DNA of 64,000 bases from Phocoena phocoena (lineage: Eukaryota > Chordata > Mammalia > Artiodactyla > Phocoenidae). Both the position numbers and the translations under genes were made by a program. This document shows, piece by piece, positions 10,615-23,344 of this stretch. The notes under the pieces were generated by a model, which saw only the letters and a list, made by a program, of their open reading frames with translations, had not been told where the DNA came from and searched no databases. Location of the stretch: contig NC_089236.1 of assembly GCF_963924675.1 (NCBI RefSeq), positions 50,190,500 through 50,254,499 on the forward strand, written 5' to 3'. The number at the start of each line of letters is the position of its first letter. Position 1 is the first letter of the stretch.

Positions 10615-10757
10615 AATATATGCACATACATACATACATACATACTCTCACATATATACACTTCATATGCCCATGCACACACACGCATGCACACATATGT
10701 ACACCCATCGCTCATGTACACAAACATAAACGTACATACACATTCATACACTCACAC
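10615..10757 (+). repeat. CA/CATA-rich imperfect microsatellite
   Basis: (CATA)n, (CACA)n and (CATG)n units on the other side of the MLT1 LTR, similar in composition to 9895-10132. The 60-codon minus-strand frame here is a translation of the repeat. Confidence 0.9.
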
Positions 10758-10924
10758 GATTGTATGTATGTGCTAACAGGTTAGCTTGGTTATCTCTAAA
10801 ACACCTTCAATGAAACCAAAAACTTGAATCATACCCTTCTCAAATAAAATAAATATGTAAGAAAAAAGTGTCAAAATATTAATAACAATTAGAGGAGGAA
10901 CCCATGAATTTTTCCCTATATTTA

Positions 10925-11110
10925 GTCTTACCCATAATTAATAATAATTAGTAACATTAGGTAACGCCTGTTACGGGCTAAGCCACTGTGCTAATTGTTT
11001 TAGAGGCATAGTCACAACAGTCATACACAGGAGAAACAGAGGTGCAGAGAGGATAAATAACTTTTAAGGTCACAGACCGATGGAGCTGGGATGAGAACCC
11101 AGGCATTAGG
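10925..11110 (-). repeat. MIR SINE relic
   Basis: Reverse-complement MIR: 'gctaagccactgtgctaatt', 'gaaacagaggtgcagagagg', 'ttttaaggtcacagaccg' and 'agctgggatgagaacccagg'. Confidence 0.8.
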
Positions 11111-11654
11111 ATTCCGGAGGCCACATTTTAACCAATAAGAAATAGTGTCATTTAAGATTTCAATATTTTTCTCTAATAAAAACTTATGTATTTAGTTACA
11201 CATTTCAACAGTGTCACTTGCTACTTTATTTCAAACCATAGCACTTGTGCACATGCCGGAATCAGGGCTAATTGGGTATCTTAACTGAAATTGGAGTACC
11301 ATCAGGTAAAGGCCTTTTCTTTAGCCTGCTGTTCCCTTCATAGCATCCCACCAAGTATGAGGCTTTTTGCAGCTAGAGAGACAGGATATGTGCTGTGCAC
11401 ACAAGGGCCTGAGCCTCTACCAGCAGCCTCTCCAATGGGCTTCCCAGGTACCTGAAATCCTATTCCCTCCACTGGGCCAACTGGAACCACACAGGCTCTT
11501 GGAGTTCTTTCTTATGACAGTGATTTTGGAAATACTGTTATTTTTTGTGTTGCATACACATGGGTCACATAGTTCGATGCACAAATCAAAAATGTGTTAT
11601 GTTAATACATGATTATTTCAAGGCCTATGTAAGCAAACCAAAATCTAAGCTTAT
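11111..11654. other. Unique stretch, no gene seen
   Basis: No family is recognised. The 81-codon frame at 11367-11612 has no recognisable domain or splice context. Confidence 0.4.
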
Positions 11655-11910
11655 AAATGCCTGAGGTTGCAAAAGCAAAACACTAAGGACAACCAATCAC
11701 AAACAACAAACTGGGCTTTAAGTTACAGGCAATCAATAATGGCCTTCCTTTTTTCCACGTTTTGTCTGTAAAAGCCTCTCCCGTAGCTCTTGTCCATGGA
11801 GCCAGCGTTGGTGGCCATTTCCAGTTTGGTGCTGCACCATTCTGATTGATTTTTTGCTCAAATAAACTCTTAAAATGTTTTAACATGCCTCAGTTTTATC
11901 TTTTAACAGC
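11655..11910 (+). mobile_element. Probable ERVL-class LTR relic
   Basis: The 3' part reads 'ctgattgattttttgctc', then an AATAAA signal (11860-11865), 'ctcttaaaatgttttaacat' and 'gcctcagttttatc', ending 'ttttaaca'. That order of signal, U5-like tail and terminal CA is typical of old ERVL-class LTRs. The 5' boundary is uncertain and no internal region is present. Confidence 0.5.
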
Positions 11911-13150
11911 ATAAAGGGACCAGCCAAGTCAAATGCCATGCTCAAGGTTGTAAGTAGCTCTGGCCACTTCAGCTCTGGGCTGAATTCTGGGCAGTTATAT
12001 CAGTGGAGACAAGGGAGGGTTTCTTCCTTGGATTTATATTGATTTTTTTAAAACTGTAAATACAGGAGGAATCAGGCCTCACCCTGCACCTCCCTGTTCT
12101 CCATCCCTTACCTTCTTTCATTTGTTGTGGGAAGGAGGCTCAAGAGACGGTGACAACCCTAATGAGGGACAGGGTGAGGATCGCAGGAGCAAATGGAAAT
12201 GTCACATTCAGACAGACCTTGGAGAAAAAATGTAATTGCAGCTTCTCACAGGAGGACATCAGGCAGGAAATGGCAGTTCTCTGAGAGATAAGCCACAAGC
12301 CTCCCCTATCTTACGATCTCAGTGAATCTTCCTGATGTATCCCAGAGGGCGGTAGCATGTCTGGAAGATTAAGCGAGGAATAAATGGGAGAAAGGGGGTG
12401 GCATGGTTCCTTTGTGGGGAGGGGTGTGGCTCTTATTTACATGGGATCACAGCCATATCAGAGTGTCACTCACTTCCATACATGGACAATGGGGAAACTG
12501 TGACATTCTACTGCAAGTACAATGCAATTCCTGCAAGTAGTTCTGTACAGTTTCTCCTTTTTTCTAAAGTAGAATGATTTACGCCACGTGGATGACACAT
12601 TCCCCTGTAGATAAAATGACATCCGGTGGGTACTGTTTTGATGTCGTCCACTATATCTCAGGGTTTAAAACCTACTTTCTCTGCTTCCCACGCCTTTTGC
12701 TTCTCTTGGTTTAAAATAGTGACAGTACTAGACTACAGGCATTCGCTCTCACATTTTGAAATCTGTGAATGTTTGTTGAATTTGAAGAAAAAATAGTGTC
12801 ACACAGTATTTATCTAACCTGTAAAATGAGAACTGAAGAAAAATTAAAATAATTGTGGGAACCCAGTTACAGACGACTTTCATTTGTTTTACTTCTATCC
12901 TTTCTTCCTTCCTTATTTATGTATTAGCTGAAGAAGTCCCTCCCTTGTCTTGTGGACTTGTGGATTGGAGTCCGTCCCTCTGTTTTGGGAAAGTCGTCAA
13001 AATGACCCCATTGGGAGCACAAAGGAAAAGCAAATTCTCACTCTTTGTATTCAGAGACAACTGAACACAGATGCCAAGGACTGAGATGTTGGGGTGAATC
13101 AGTTTGCCTTTTGCCAGACTCTCTCCTAGAAGAAGGAGAAATGTGTTCTC
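11911..13150. other. Unique stretch, no gene seen
   Basis: No repeat or gene is recognised with confidence. Open frames of 60-80 codons on both strands at 12855-13233 overlap one another and look random. Confidence 0.4.
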
Positions 13151-13154
13151 TAAA

Positions 13155-13366
13155 TACACACTGCTATATACAGAACAGACAACTAATAAGGCCTTACTGT
13201 ATAGCAGAGGGAATGCTATTCAGTACTCTGTGATGGCCTATATGGGAAAAGAATCTGAAAAAGAGGGGATATATGTATATATATAACTGTTTCATTTTGC
13301 TGTACACCTAAAACACACACAGTATTGTAAATCAACTATATTCCAATAAAAAAAAATTTTTTTAAC
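13155..13366 (+). repeat. L1 3' end (3' UTR fragment)
   Basis: 'aaggccttactgtatagcag', 'ttttgctgtacacctaaaac' and 'ttgtaaatcaactatattcc', followed by 'aataaaaaaaaa', give a plus-strand truncated L1 tail of the type seen at 5.3 and 40.1 kb. Confidence 0.85.
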
Positions 13367-13369
13367 TCT

Positions 13370-13850
13370 AAATATAAATGGAAAAAAAATGTGGAGTAGA
13401 CTGTAATGCTGATGGAATGTACTGAGTAGCTGAAACTATAGGACATGGACCACTGATCCTAAGATTATACTAGCAGGACCACTGTGTAAGCCTTACCTGG
13501 ACTTTGAAGGACTGAGAGGACACAGCTTGGTTCAGCTTGGGGCTTAGAGGAGCAAGTCATGAAACACCCTCAAGGTGACTTGGAGGGCCCTCAAGTTCCT
13601 CTGGACCAAACAATACACAGGCATATGAGTGAGGCAGCAGGCAGACAGGTTACAGAACGTAGAAGCATTCCTCAGGGGTCCCTAGGAATTACTTGGCAAG
13701 AAAGCATCAAGAATAAAACTCACCCTCCTGAAGACAGATCTTTGCATGTGGGGAGATTATTAATCATTTTTAAGAATGATCTTAATTTGTTCCCATAAGC
13801 ACTGAAGTGGTACATAGGGATTACAGCTTATTTCTACTAATTTTTAACTA
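13370..13850. other. Unique stretch, no gene seen
   Basis: No family is recognised. The 79-codon frame at 13559-13798 has no distinguishing feature. Confidence 0.4.
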
Positions 13851-14626
13851 AGCAAGCTTTTTAAAAAAAAATTCACACCTTTCAGTTTGAAAGGTACACA
13901 AATCTTAAATGGAAAGTTTATCAAATACATGTACATCCATATAACCATCACCTAAATCAACATATAGAATATTTCTGGGCAAAACTCTCCGCTCTCCCAA
14001 AGGTAACCAGTATTCCAACTTCCATCACTATAAGGTAGTTTTGCCTGGAATTGAACTTCCTATAAATTGAATTATACCATGTATATTCTTTTTGTGTCTG
14101 GCTCTTTTTGCTCCATGGTTTTGTCTGTGACATTCACCAGGTTACTGTGTTCTTTTCACTGTTGTGAGGCATTCTGTTACATGAATATATCAAAATTTAT
14201 TTACCCATTCTAATGATGATGGACATTTGAGTTGTTCTCATTTGGGAGCTATAATAAAGAACAGAACGACACTTGTACATGTTGTTTGGTGGACTGGTGC
14301 TGAGGGTTAGAGAGAATGGATACTTTTACCTTTAATGAGAGAGTTCTACAAAGTGGTTTTGGCAATTTACACTTCTACCACCTCTGCATCGGTGCCAATA
14401 TCTTGCATTGCCAGTTCTTTTCATTTTAGCCATTCTGCTTGGTATATAGTAGTTTTACAATGTAGGTGTAATTTAAATTTGTTTGAACTTATGAGGTGGA
14501 GCATCTTTCGGTAATGCTTCATTTCAATATCCTCTTTCGTAAAGTCACTTTCTCTTTTGTTTTCAGTCATTTTTTTCATATTGATTTGTAGGAGATGACA
14601 GAAAGGATAGACGGGTGATAAAATGG

Positions 14627-14676
14627 ATAGATAGGTAGGTAGGTAGGTAGGTAGGTAGGTAGGTAGGTAGATAGAC
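14627..14676 (+). repeat. (TAGG)n microsatellite
   Basis: About ten TAGG/TAGA units in a row inside the old L1. The Thr/Pro/Tyr/Leu repeat in the minus-strand frame at 14421-14699 is its translation. Confidence 0.95.
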
Positions 14677-15300
14677 AGACACATACTGATAAAAGACATT
14701 TAACAAAACCTATATCTAACATTATGCATTGCTAATGCCTTCTCCTAGTAGGTGACTTGCCTTGTGACTCTCTTATTGTTTTGTTTTGATTAACCAAAGT
14801 GTTTAATTTTAAATAAGTCCAATTTAGCAATATATTCTTTTGTGATTAGGATATTCTGATGTAAATTTTAGGAAATCATTCCTATCCTAAGTTCAAGAAG
14901 ATATCCTTCTATATCTTATTCTATAAGCTTTATTGTTTTATTTTATACATTTGGGTCTATAATACATCTTACATGAATTCTTGCATATGGTGTGAGATGG
15001 TGGTCAATGTTAATTTTTTCTCCATATGTTTATCCAACTGACCCACACCATTTATTGAAAAGACTATCCTCCCACACCACCCTCCTCCCCCAAGTTGCTG
15101 TGGCTCCTCTGTCATATATCGGGTGACTGTATATGTGTGAGTCTGTTTCTAGGCTAATACAGTCATTTCTGTGACATTTTAATAAATCAATCTTTATATC
15201 TGCTAGTGTAAGTTCTCCATTTTTATTCTTTTTCTAATTTGTCTTGACTATTCTAGGTCTTTTGATGTCTAATGTGTATTTTAGAATTAGATTGTCAATA

Positions 15301-15301
<1 letters not shown>

Positions 15302-15349
<48 letters not shown>
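15302..15349 (+). repeat. (AC)n dinucleotide microsatellite
   Basis: About 24 uninterrupted CA units, long enough to be length-polymorphic. Confidence 0.98.
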
Positions 15350-17610
15350 ACTGAGATTTTAAGGGGATACTATTGAATTTATAGACCAATTTAGGAAGAC
15401 TTGATATCTTAATAATATTGAGTCTTCATGAAACAGGGTAAGTTCTTCCTTTTAATCAGGTCATCTTAATTCCTGTTAGCAACATAGTTTGCAGTACAGA
15501 GGTCTTGTAGCTCTTTCCTTAGACTTATTCCTAAGTACTAAAGATTCTTGGTATTTTTATTAGATTATTCCCAGATACTAAAGATTCTTGCTACTTTTAA
15601 TTGTAACTTCTATTTGGTTGATGTTACTTATAGAAATAAAACTGATTTTTATTTTGATATTGATGATGTACCCAGTAATCTTGCTAAATTCACTCAATAG
15701 TTCTAATAATTTGTACTTTCTTTAAATTTATACATGTTTTTGTATTTTATATGTAATACTGTCATCTGCCAATAATGACAGTGTTGTTTTTCTCTTCCCA
15801 ACCTTTATAAATTTTATTATTCTTTATTGCCTTGTTGCACTGGCTAGGATCTTCAGTATGTTGAACAGAACTAGTGACAACAGACATCCTTGTCTTGCTT
15901 CTGAACTCAGGTAAAGCAATCAACATATTACCATTAAGCACTGACTTATGAAGGTACACTATATAAAACTGGAATGTCCCTTTCTGTTCCCATATTGATA
16001 TGCATTTTTAAAAATTATGAACATTAAATTTTATCAAATGCTTTCTTGGCATAAATTGAGAAACTCATTGGTTTTTTTTTCATTTTTGTGCAAATGTGAA
16101 AAATTACATTGATTGATTGATACATAATAGTTAAATCAACTTGGCATTTTTGAAATTAACCCTACTAGATTTCAGCGTAATCTGCTACTAATACATCCCT
16201 GGAATTGATTTGTTAATGACCATTTAGGATTATCTGTGTGTATGTCTATATTTGTGAAAGAAATTATCCAGTAATTTTCCATTCTTATAATGTCTTTATC
16301 AGGTGTTTTATCTCAGTGTTATGCTGGACACACAAAAATGAGTTACAACTATTTTCTTTCCAATTTTTCTGGAAGAGTTTTTGTCTAACTGATATTATTT
16401 CTTCTTTAAATATTTGAAAGAACTCACCAGTGGAAATATCCGGGTCCAGAACTTTTGTTGTTGTTGTTTCTTTTATGAAAATGCTTTTAAATAAAGGTTT
16501 GCTATTTTAAAAATGAATATAGAAAGATTTCATTTCTGATAACTGTCAAGTAAGCTCCTATTGGACTGACCCTCTCACAGATAACAGTTTTAAACTCTGG
16601 AAAAAGTACAATAAAAATAAACACAACTACTTAAAAGTACTAGCGAGAGAACAAAAGCAGCAGATTTTAGAGGGAAGTCAATATTCAGAAGAAGGGAATA
16701 ACGTGAGGTTTCACTTTTGTTTTTTAAACAACTGAAAGCCAGAGGACAGGCCAAAATTGGCACCATACATGGTGGTCAAAATTCCAATAAAAAGCCTATA
16801 ATCTCTCTGGCCTAAAGACTCAAAAGAGAACTCCATAGTTTCTGGAAAATGAAGAGAAAATCCTGGAAGGATGGATTCAGAGAGAGGGAGTCTCACATTC
16901 CAGGTATGTCCAAATATCTGACCAAACCACAAACCATACATGTAAAGGGCAGACTCAAAGAAGCCTAGCTAAAGTCAGAGAACTGAACTGAGATTTGAAC
17001 TGTTGTCCAAGACACAGTATTACAGTATTATAGTTTGAGTCCAGCCAAGTTTAATGTTCCATTAAAAAAAAAAAAAAACAACACATAACTCTCTTTGGAG
17101 GTAACAGAATCCATAGTGTCTACTACATAATGTTTGCAATGTTCTGTGTACAACCGCAAATTACTCAACACTAAAATGTGATCCATTCTCAAGAGAAAAG
17201 ACAGTCAATAGAAACATACCACAAGATGATCCTGAAGTAGTATTCAGCAGATAACAATTTTAAAGCAGCTGTTATAAGTATGCTCAATGACATAAAGGAA
17301 AATATAATCAAGAAAGAAATAAGAACTATAAAAAATCAAATAAAAATTTTATAACTGAAAACATAATATATAAAACTTTAAAAATTCATTGGATTGGCTT
17401 AACAAGAAATTTGAGAGGACAGAGGAAAATGTCAGCAAATTGACAATAAAGATATAGAAATTATCCAATCTAAAAATGAGAAAAAGAGATTTTAAAAATG
17501 AAGAGATTTGAAGAATAATATAAAATGATCTAATATATGTGTAAATGGAGTCCCAGAAGGAGATAAGAGAGAGACGGGACAAAAAAACCTACATAAAAAT
17601 AAACGGATGG

Positions 17611-17836
17611 GGGCTTCCCTGGTGGCGCAGTGGTTGAGAGTCCGCCTGCCGATGCAGGGGACACAGGTTCGTGCCCCTGTCCAGGAAGATCCCACATGCC
17701 GTGGAGCGGCTAGGCCCGTGAGCCATGGCCACTGAGCCTGCGCATCCGGAGCCTGTGCTCTGCAACGGGAGAGGCCACAACAGTGAGAGGCCTGCGTACC
17801 GCTAAAAGAAAAAAAGAAGAAAAAAAAGAAAGAAAG
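17611..17836 (+). mobile_element. CHR SINE, plus strand
   Basis: Young CHR SINE with the head 'ggcttccctggtggcgcag' and an impure A/G-rich tail. TSD 'aaacggatgg' at 17601-17610 and 17837-17846. Minus-strand ORFs across it (17492-17907) are SINE translations. Confidence 0.93.
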
Positions 17837-17874
17837 AAACGGATGGAAGAAAGACGTATCGGTGGAAATTGTCT

Positions 17875-18460
17875 GTTTTTTCTAATTTCTGCACTGCAAA
17901 TTACCACAATCTTAGCAGCTTACAACAACACACATTATTATCTCACAGTTTCACCAAGTCAAAAGTCTAAGCAGGCTCAACTGGATTCTTTGCTCAGTCT
18001 CAAAAAGCCATAATTAAGGTGTCACCCAGGCTAGGGTCTTATCTGGAGGCTCTAGGGAGAGCCTGCTACCAAGCTCATTCAGGTGGCTGGCTGAATTTTG
18101 TTTCTTGCAATTGTAAGAAACATGTTCTGCCTGGCTGTCAGCTGGAGGTCATGTTCAGCAATGCACAGCCTCTCTCAGATCCTTCCATGTGATTTCCCTC
18201 CATCTCAGCAAAGGGGAACCTTCCTTAAGTCAAGGCTCCCTCATGCTTCAAATCTCTCTGACTTCTGCGGATCAGCCAGAGAAAGCTATCTGCGTTAATC
18301 AGCTAATGATTAGATTAGGCCCAATCCAATTATCTCCCTTTTCCCATATAATGCCACATAATCATGAAAATGACATCTCATCATATCCACAGTTACTGTC
18401 TAAGAATTAGACAGTAAATCTTTGGGGACCATCTTGGGATTCTTCCTGCCACAAATAGTA
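17875..18460 (-). mobile_element. MLT1-type LTR (ERVL-MaLR), minus strand
   Basis: Reverse complement of the MLT1 pattern: 'caaattaccacaatcttagc', 'tattatctcacagtttcac', 'ctggaggctctagggagag', 'ccatgtgatttccctccatc', ending 'gggattcttcctgccac'. It is diverged, and lies between the SINE-interrupted ORF1 half and the endonuclease half of the old L1. Confidence 0.7.
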
Positions 18461-19729
18461 ACTAAAAGAAAGCTGGGTTGATTATATTAGTATCAGATTG
18501 AGTTTAGACACAAAAAGAAAATTTTAATAATACTAATAAATGGGTCAATTTAAAAAGGGAAGTAACAGTCATGTATGAATATACACCTAATAACAGAGCT
18601 TTAAAATATATAAAGCAAAAATTGACAGAATTAAAGGGAAAAATAGGCAAGACCAAAGCATATCTGGTGATTTTAATGCCTCTTTCTCAAAAACTGATAA
18701 AACAACTAGGCAAAATTTAGCAAAATATAAAAACCATGAACAACACCATCAAAACCTTGACCTGTTATTTAAGAGAGCACTACTCTTAGGAACTTCAAAA
18801 TACACATAATTTTAAAGAGTACCCATAGTACATTAACCAAGCTATACCATATGTTAAGCTATAGAGCAAGTTTAACTTTAAGGGGACTGCAGTCATATGT
18901 TTGTATGTTCTCAGCACAAGAGAATTAAATTAAAAATCAATAGGAAGAAAATATATAATATAAACAGAATTTGGAAATTAAACAACAGACTACTAAATAA
19001 TCCATGGATCAAAGAAGAAATCACAATGGAAATAAATTTTTAAAAAACTTTGAATAGAATGATAGTGAAAATACATATCAAAATCTATATATCTCAAAGA
19101 AAATATAAAGTTTTAAACATTTATATTAGAAAATAAGAAAGGTCAAAAAAAACTAAGACTTAAAATTCTACCTGCAAAAGAAGAACAACATAAAAAGGAA
19201 ATCATCAAGAGCAGAAATAAATGAAATAGGAAATAGACAAATGACACAGACAATTTTAAAATCCAAAAGCTGTTTTCTGGGAAGATGAACAAAAATATTT
19301 TTTTTAAAAGCCCTCATTAAACTGATTACAACAAAAGGATACAAATCACCAGTATCAGGAATGAAAGAACAGTTATCACTACAGATTCTACAATCATTGA
19401 AAAGAAAAAAAGAGGATACTATGAAACACTTTACACTAAAAAATTCAACAATTTAAGTAAAATGAACTGGCCTCCTCCCATGCACATAAACAATCTACAG
19501 CCATACACAAAACAATTCCCTCTGAAAGAAATCCAGAAACTAGCTGAGCAGCAACTTCTACAGAACTGATGAATGAAAAAAAAAAAAAACACACTGAAAT
19601 GGGTAGAAAAGGCTGAGACACACTCTTGCCATAAACCCCACCTGGCACAGCAACATACAATCAGCAGGGAACTTACAGTTCCCACCTTCCCTTTGCAGAG
19701 TGAAGGGTTGGGACCCAACATCTAGTGCC

Positions 19730-21250
19730 CCAACTTTTAAGACTCCCGCCTAGGGAAGTTTTGATATATTGTATTTTCATGATCATGCATTATGGTCTAA
19801 TTTCCATTGTGACTTCTTTTACTAATAATCAATTTCTAAACATCTGGGGGATTTTCTAATCACATTTACATTATTAATACCTACTTTATACTATGGTTAG
19901 AGAATATGCTCTGTAGTATTTCAGTCCTTTGGAAATCATTGTCTTAACTATTGTCCAGCATAGGGTATATTTTGTAAATTTTCCACTGACATCGGAAAAT
20001 AATACACATTCTGAATTTGTTGAGTATAAAGTCCTATATATATTCTATATATTTCAATTTCTTAGTTGTAAAATGTAAATCTTCTGTATCTTTAATGACG
20101 TTTTCTGTCTTCTTTTGTCCATAACTCAAAGGTATGTTAGGTCTCCATCCCTGATTGTAAATGTGTTTATCTTTCCATTTTTGTTAACACTTTTTAAAAT
20201 ATATTTTGAATTTTGTTACTGACTGAATACAAATTTAGGACTTTTGTATCTTCTGGTGGAATTGAAACTAAGGACTATGAAAGCTTCTTGCCTCAAATTA
20301 TATTCTATCTTATATTAATATAGATGTATTAGCTTTTGGAGGTTAGTGTTTGAATTATATTTTTTCCATCTTTTACTTTCAACCGATTTTTGCGTCAACT
20401 TATTTTCAGATTGTTTCTTATAAAGAACATACACTTGGGTTTTGAGGGGTTTTTTAAATTATTCAGGTTGATAATTGCTTAACTAGTTGCTTAGCCTATT
20501 TACATTTATACAGTTAAGAAAATATCAATAGTTGAGATTATGCCTAGAACCTTACTATTTATTTTCTACTTTTTCTGTTTTTTTCTTTCTTGCTTTATTC
20601 TTCTTGTTTTCTTTTTGATGCATCAAGTACTTTTTATTACTCTCTTTTACTTCTCTTAGTTATACATTCTTGTATTATTATTTAGTGGTTGCCCTAGTGT
20701 TTACTATGCACATGCTTCACTCATTACATTTTATATTAACTAAACTTCCTAAACAATGTAAGGAACTTACAAGCATTTAATTCCACTTATATTTTTCTGC
20801 CCTTTTCCTTATTTATTTATTTTTTTTTTTTGGTGTATCTTACTTCTAACATTTGTTAGAACCCTACAAGACATTACTATTGTTGTTGCTTTAAAAGGTC
20901 AATATTATATTACCTCTACCCACACATGTATCTTTCAATTGCATTTTATTGTTTTATTGCTTTATTCCTTCCTACAATTTCTGACAGAGATCACTTTTCT
21001 TCAGTCCAAACTTCTATGAATCTTTTTTTACTACAGGTGTGCTGGCATCAACTTGTCTAATATTTTCCTTGTTTTAAACAGTTTATTTAGTCTTCAATTT
21101 TGAATGATATTTCCACAATTCATATGATTCCAGGTTGGCAGTCTGTCCTTTCAGCTTTATAAAGATGACAAGCCACTGTCCTCTGATTCTCATACTATCT
21201 GCAACAAAGTTGGTCATCAAGTTTATTACTGATATTTTTTGGGTAACATG
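19730..21250 (-). mobile_element. Old L1 (L1M type), minus strand, 5' part
   Basis: 'ttttgatatattgtattttc', 'gacatcggaaaataatacac' and 'tttttctttcttgctttatt' are consistent with the reverse complement of L1 ORF2 5' half, ORF1 and upstream region. Probably the continuation of the element at 13855-16505. Confidence 0.65.
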
Positions 21251-21254
21251 TCTT

Positions 21255-23085
21255 ATTTTCCCTGCCTACTTTCAGATCTGTCTTTGGTCTCCAGCAATTT
21301 GACAAATTTAGCTTTTATAAAAGCTCTTAATATGAAGATGTTAAAACAATTTTATAAAAGTTTATCTAATTGTAATACCTGTAACCAATCTTCCCAAGAG
21401 ATAGGAAAAGGAAAAATGTAGACTTCAAACTCAGTTAATCCCATTATCCCAACTCAGCAAGAGAATTCTTAACTATTAAGAACAATACTCCTAAATCTCA
21501 ATTTTAGAAGATCTAAAAATATTGCAATATTTGGAAAAATAATTCCCTTGAGAAAAATACTAGAAATTTCTGAATCCTTTCCATTATCAATGTCATCCTC
21601 AATCCATACCTTCGCAAAAGTAGCAATTGTCTTTTAATCAGACACAAAGGCAATTGATCCTCATTATTCATGGATTCTGTATTTTTTTAATTTGCCTATT
21701 CATTAAAACTTATTTATGACCTCAAAATCAATACTCATGGTGTTTTCATTATCACTTATGGGCATGTGCAGAGTAGAGAAAAATTTGAGTCATCCAGTGT
21801 ATACATTTCCAATTGAGGTCAATTTTTTTGCCTTGTTTTAGCTCTCAGACTGTAAACAGGTTATCATTTTCTTGGTCTACTTAGTGCAAGGGTTTTTGCC
21901 AGGTTTTTTGCATTTTTGTGCTTTTCGTTGGTTGTTGTGCTATTTGCAGTCATTTTAAAAAATTGGAAACAACAAAATATCTTTGTAAAGTAAAATTACC
22001 AAAATCCAATTACCCACAGATAATGGTATACATCTTTCCAAGTTTCTTCTGGGCATGTAGATTCTTTTTCCAAAAATAACGTTATGTGAGAGAGACATTG
22101 CTTTGGGAAAGATCCCCTTAGCTCTCCTTACTTGCTGCAAGTAATAAATCTTCCTTCCCCCCCCCCAAAAAAATAATAACATTATATGATATATTCAGTG
22201 CTTCAGCCTCTTACTAAAAGGGAATCTTACCATGTCTAAGAATAAAGTTCTACATTATCAATTTGAAAAAAATAAAAAGATCCTCAAGCATAGTGCTTAA
22301 GTACTGTTCTTGTGTTCCTAAAGACACAAAGGCTAGGATGTGTCTAATGGAGAAATATATGTGATAGATAAGCTTCATTCAGGCGTGAGTTTAGTGCTTC
22401 AGGCTATGAGTTCAGTGTTAGTGAATCAACAAAATATATTAAATAAGGTGTCTTTAAACAGAAACATACATAAAACGAGATTACATGTTGATTGGTTGAC
22501 AAAATATTGTGTCCAGAAGCTCACAGGAACCTAATTCTGTATTTCCCCTAGGAGCAGTGATTCACTACTCACTAATTCAGTGCTCATAATGACTTTATGG
22601 AATATAACCATCATGAATAACAAGAACTAACTATAAATAGAAAAGTTTTAAGACCAGTAGTAAAACTGAACATCAAGTAGAATATGGATATTCACAGATT
22701 TAAAACACTCTCTAGTTACGAAGAGAAGTTCAACTGGTGAAGTTCAACTATTAATAATATAATCTGCAAGAACACACAACTGGGCAATTTTCTGAAGAAT
22801 AAAATGCAATTAAACTACATCTGTAACTTATTTTTGGAGGAAGGGAACTTTCTTTACCTATTTAACACATTTCTCAACTGAAATATATTCTCTCTCTAAA
22901 AATGGCAGCAACCACCTGAACTTGCTATTCCTATCTTTCAGTGCTTATTGCCATAGACTGAGGTTACTTACAAGTGATGTGAGTATCTATGACACCAGCC
23001 CATGAAGTAGAGGTTACTTTTTATATGGTCATATTAGGTGACAGTCATTCTACACTGTTCTAGCTCTTTTGGGATAGCGTAGGAA
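21255..23085. other. Mostly unique AT-rich stretch, no gene seen
   Basis: No family is assigned with confidence. A C-run/A-run junction lies at 22156-22170. Short frames at 21239, 21955 and 22340 lack features. Confidence 0.4.
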
Positions 23086-23089
23086 AGAG

Positions 23090-23340
23090 GTTCAGAGCAT
23101 GTCCTCTGAGGCCAGACCTCTGAGCTGGAGTGTAGCTCTGCCACTTACTAGCTGTGCGACGTTGACATACTATTTAAATTATGTGTCCTTGAGTTTCCTC
23201 ATTTATAAATGGTGATGAAAATAATACAACCTCGAAGAGTTAGGAAGAGAAATAATTAACATTTCTAAAGCACTTAGAAGAGTGTACAACATAAATGATA
23301 AAAATGGTTCAACTATCATTATTATTATTATTAGCAGCCC
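23090..23340 (+). repeat. MIR SINE
   Basis: Well-preserved plus-strand MIR: 'gtagctctgccacttacta', 'gctgtgcgacgttgacata', 'gagtttcctcatttataaat' and 'ctaaagcacttagaagag', ending in ATT repeats at 23318-23332. Confidence 0.85.
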
Positions 23341-23344
23341 TGTG

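Larger units (their letters stand above)
13855..16505 (-). mobile_element. Old L1 (L1M type), minus strand, 3' part
   Basis: Text such as 'catatagaatatttctggg', 'ccattctaatgatgatgg', 'gtttatccaactgacccac', 'ttgccttgttgcactggcta' and 'gacatccttgtcttgct' is the reverse complement of L1 ORF2 and 3' UTR. It is broken by many stops and carries a (TAGG)n and an (AC)n microsatellite. The element stops near 16.5 kb and seems to resume at about 19.73 kb, after an inserted plus-strand L1. Confidence 0.75.
16530..19720 (+). mobile_element. Old L1/HAL1-like LINE, plus strand, nested
   Basis: The part from about 17150 to 17590 is A-rich ORF1-like text (aagcagctgttataagtatg, gacataaaggaaaatataatc). The part from 18480 to 19590 matches endonuclease and early reverse-transcriptase coding (ggtgattttaatgcctcttt; ttaaacaacagactactaa; catggatcaaagaagaaatc). 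All frames are broken. It is interrupted by a CHR SINE (17611-17836) and an MLT1 LTR (17875-18460), and itself appears to split an older minus-strand L1. Confidence 0.7.

Noticed and set aside
9892..10751. Cysteine-rich small proteins on the minus strand
   Set aside because: Direct translations of CA/CATA microsatellite. The regular Cys-Val-Tyr spacing follows the repeat unit.
14421..14699. 92-codon minus-strand ORF with Tyr-Leu-Pro-Thr repeat
   Set aside because: Made by the (TAGG)n microsatellite.
15302..15349. CRISPR-like regular repeats
   Set aside because: Simple dinucleotide repeat without spacers, in a mammalian genome.
10137..18480. Proviruses with internal genes near the LTRs
   Set aside because: Only solo MaLR/ERVL-type LTRs are seen. 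No gag, pol or env-like frames adjoin any of them.
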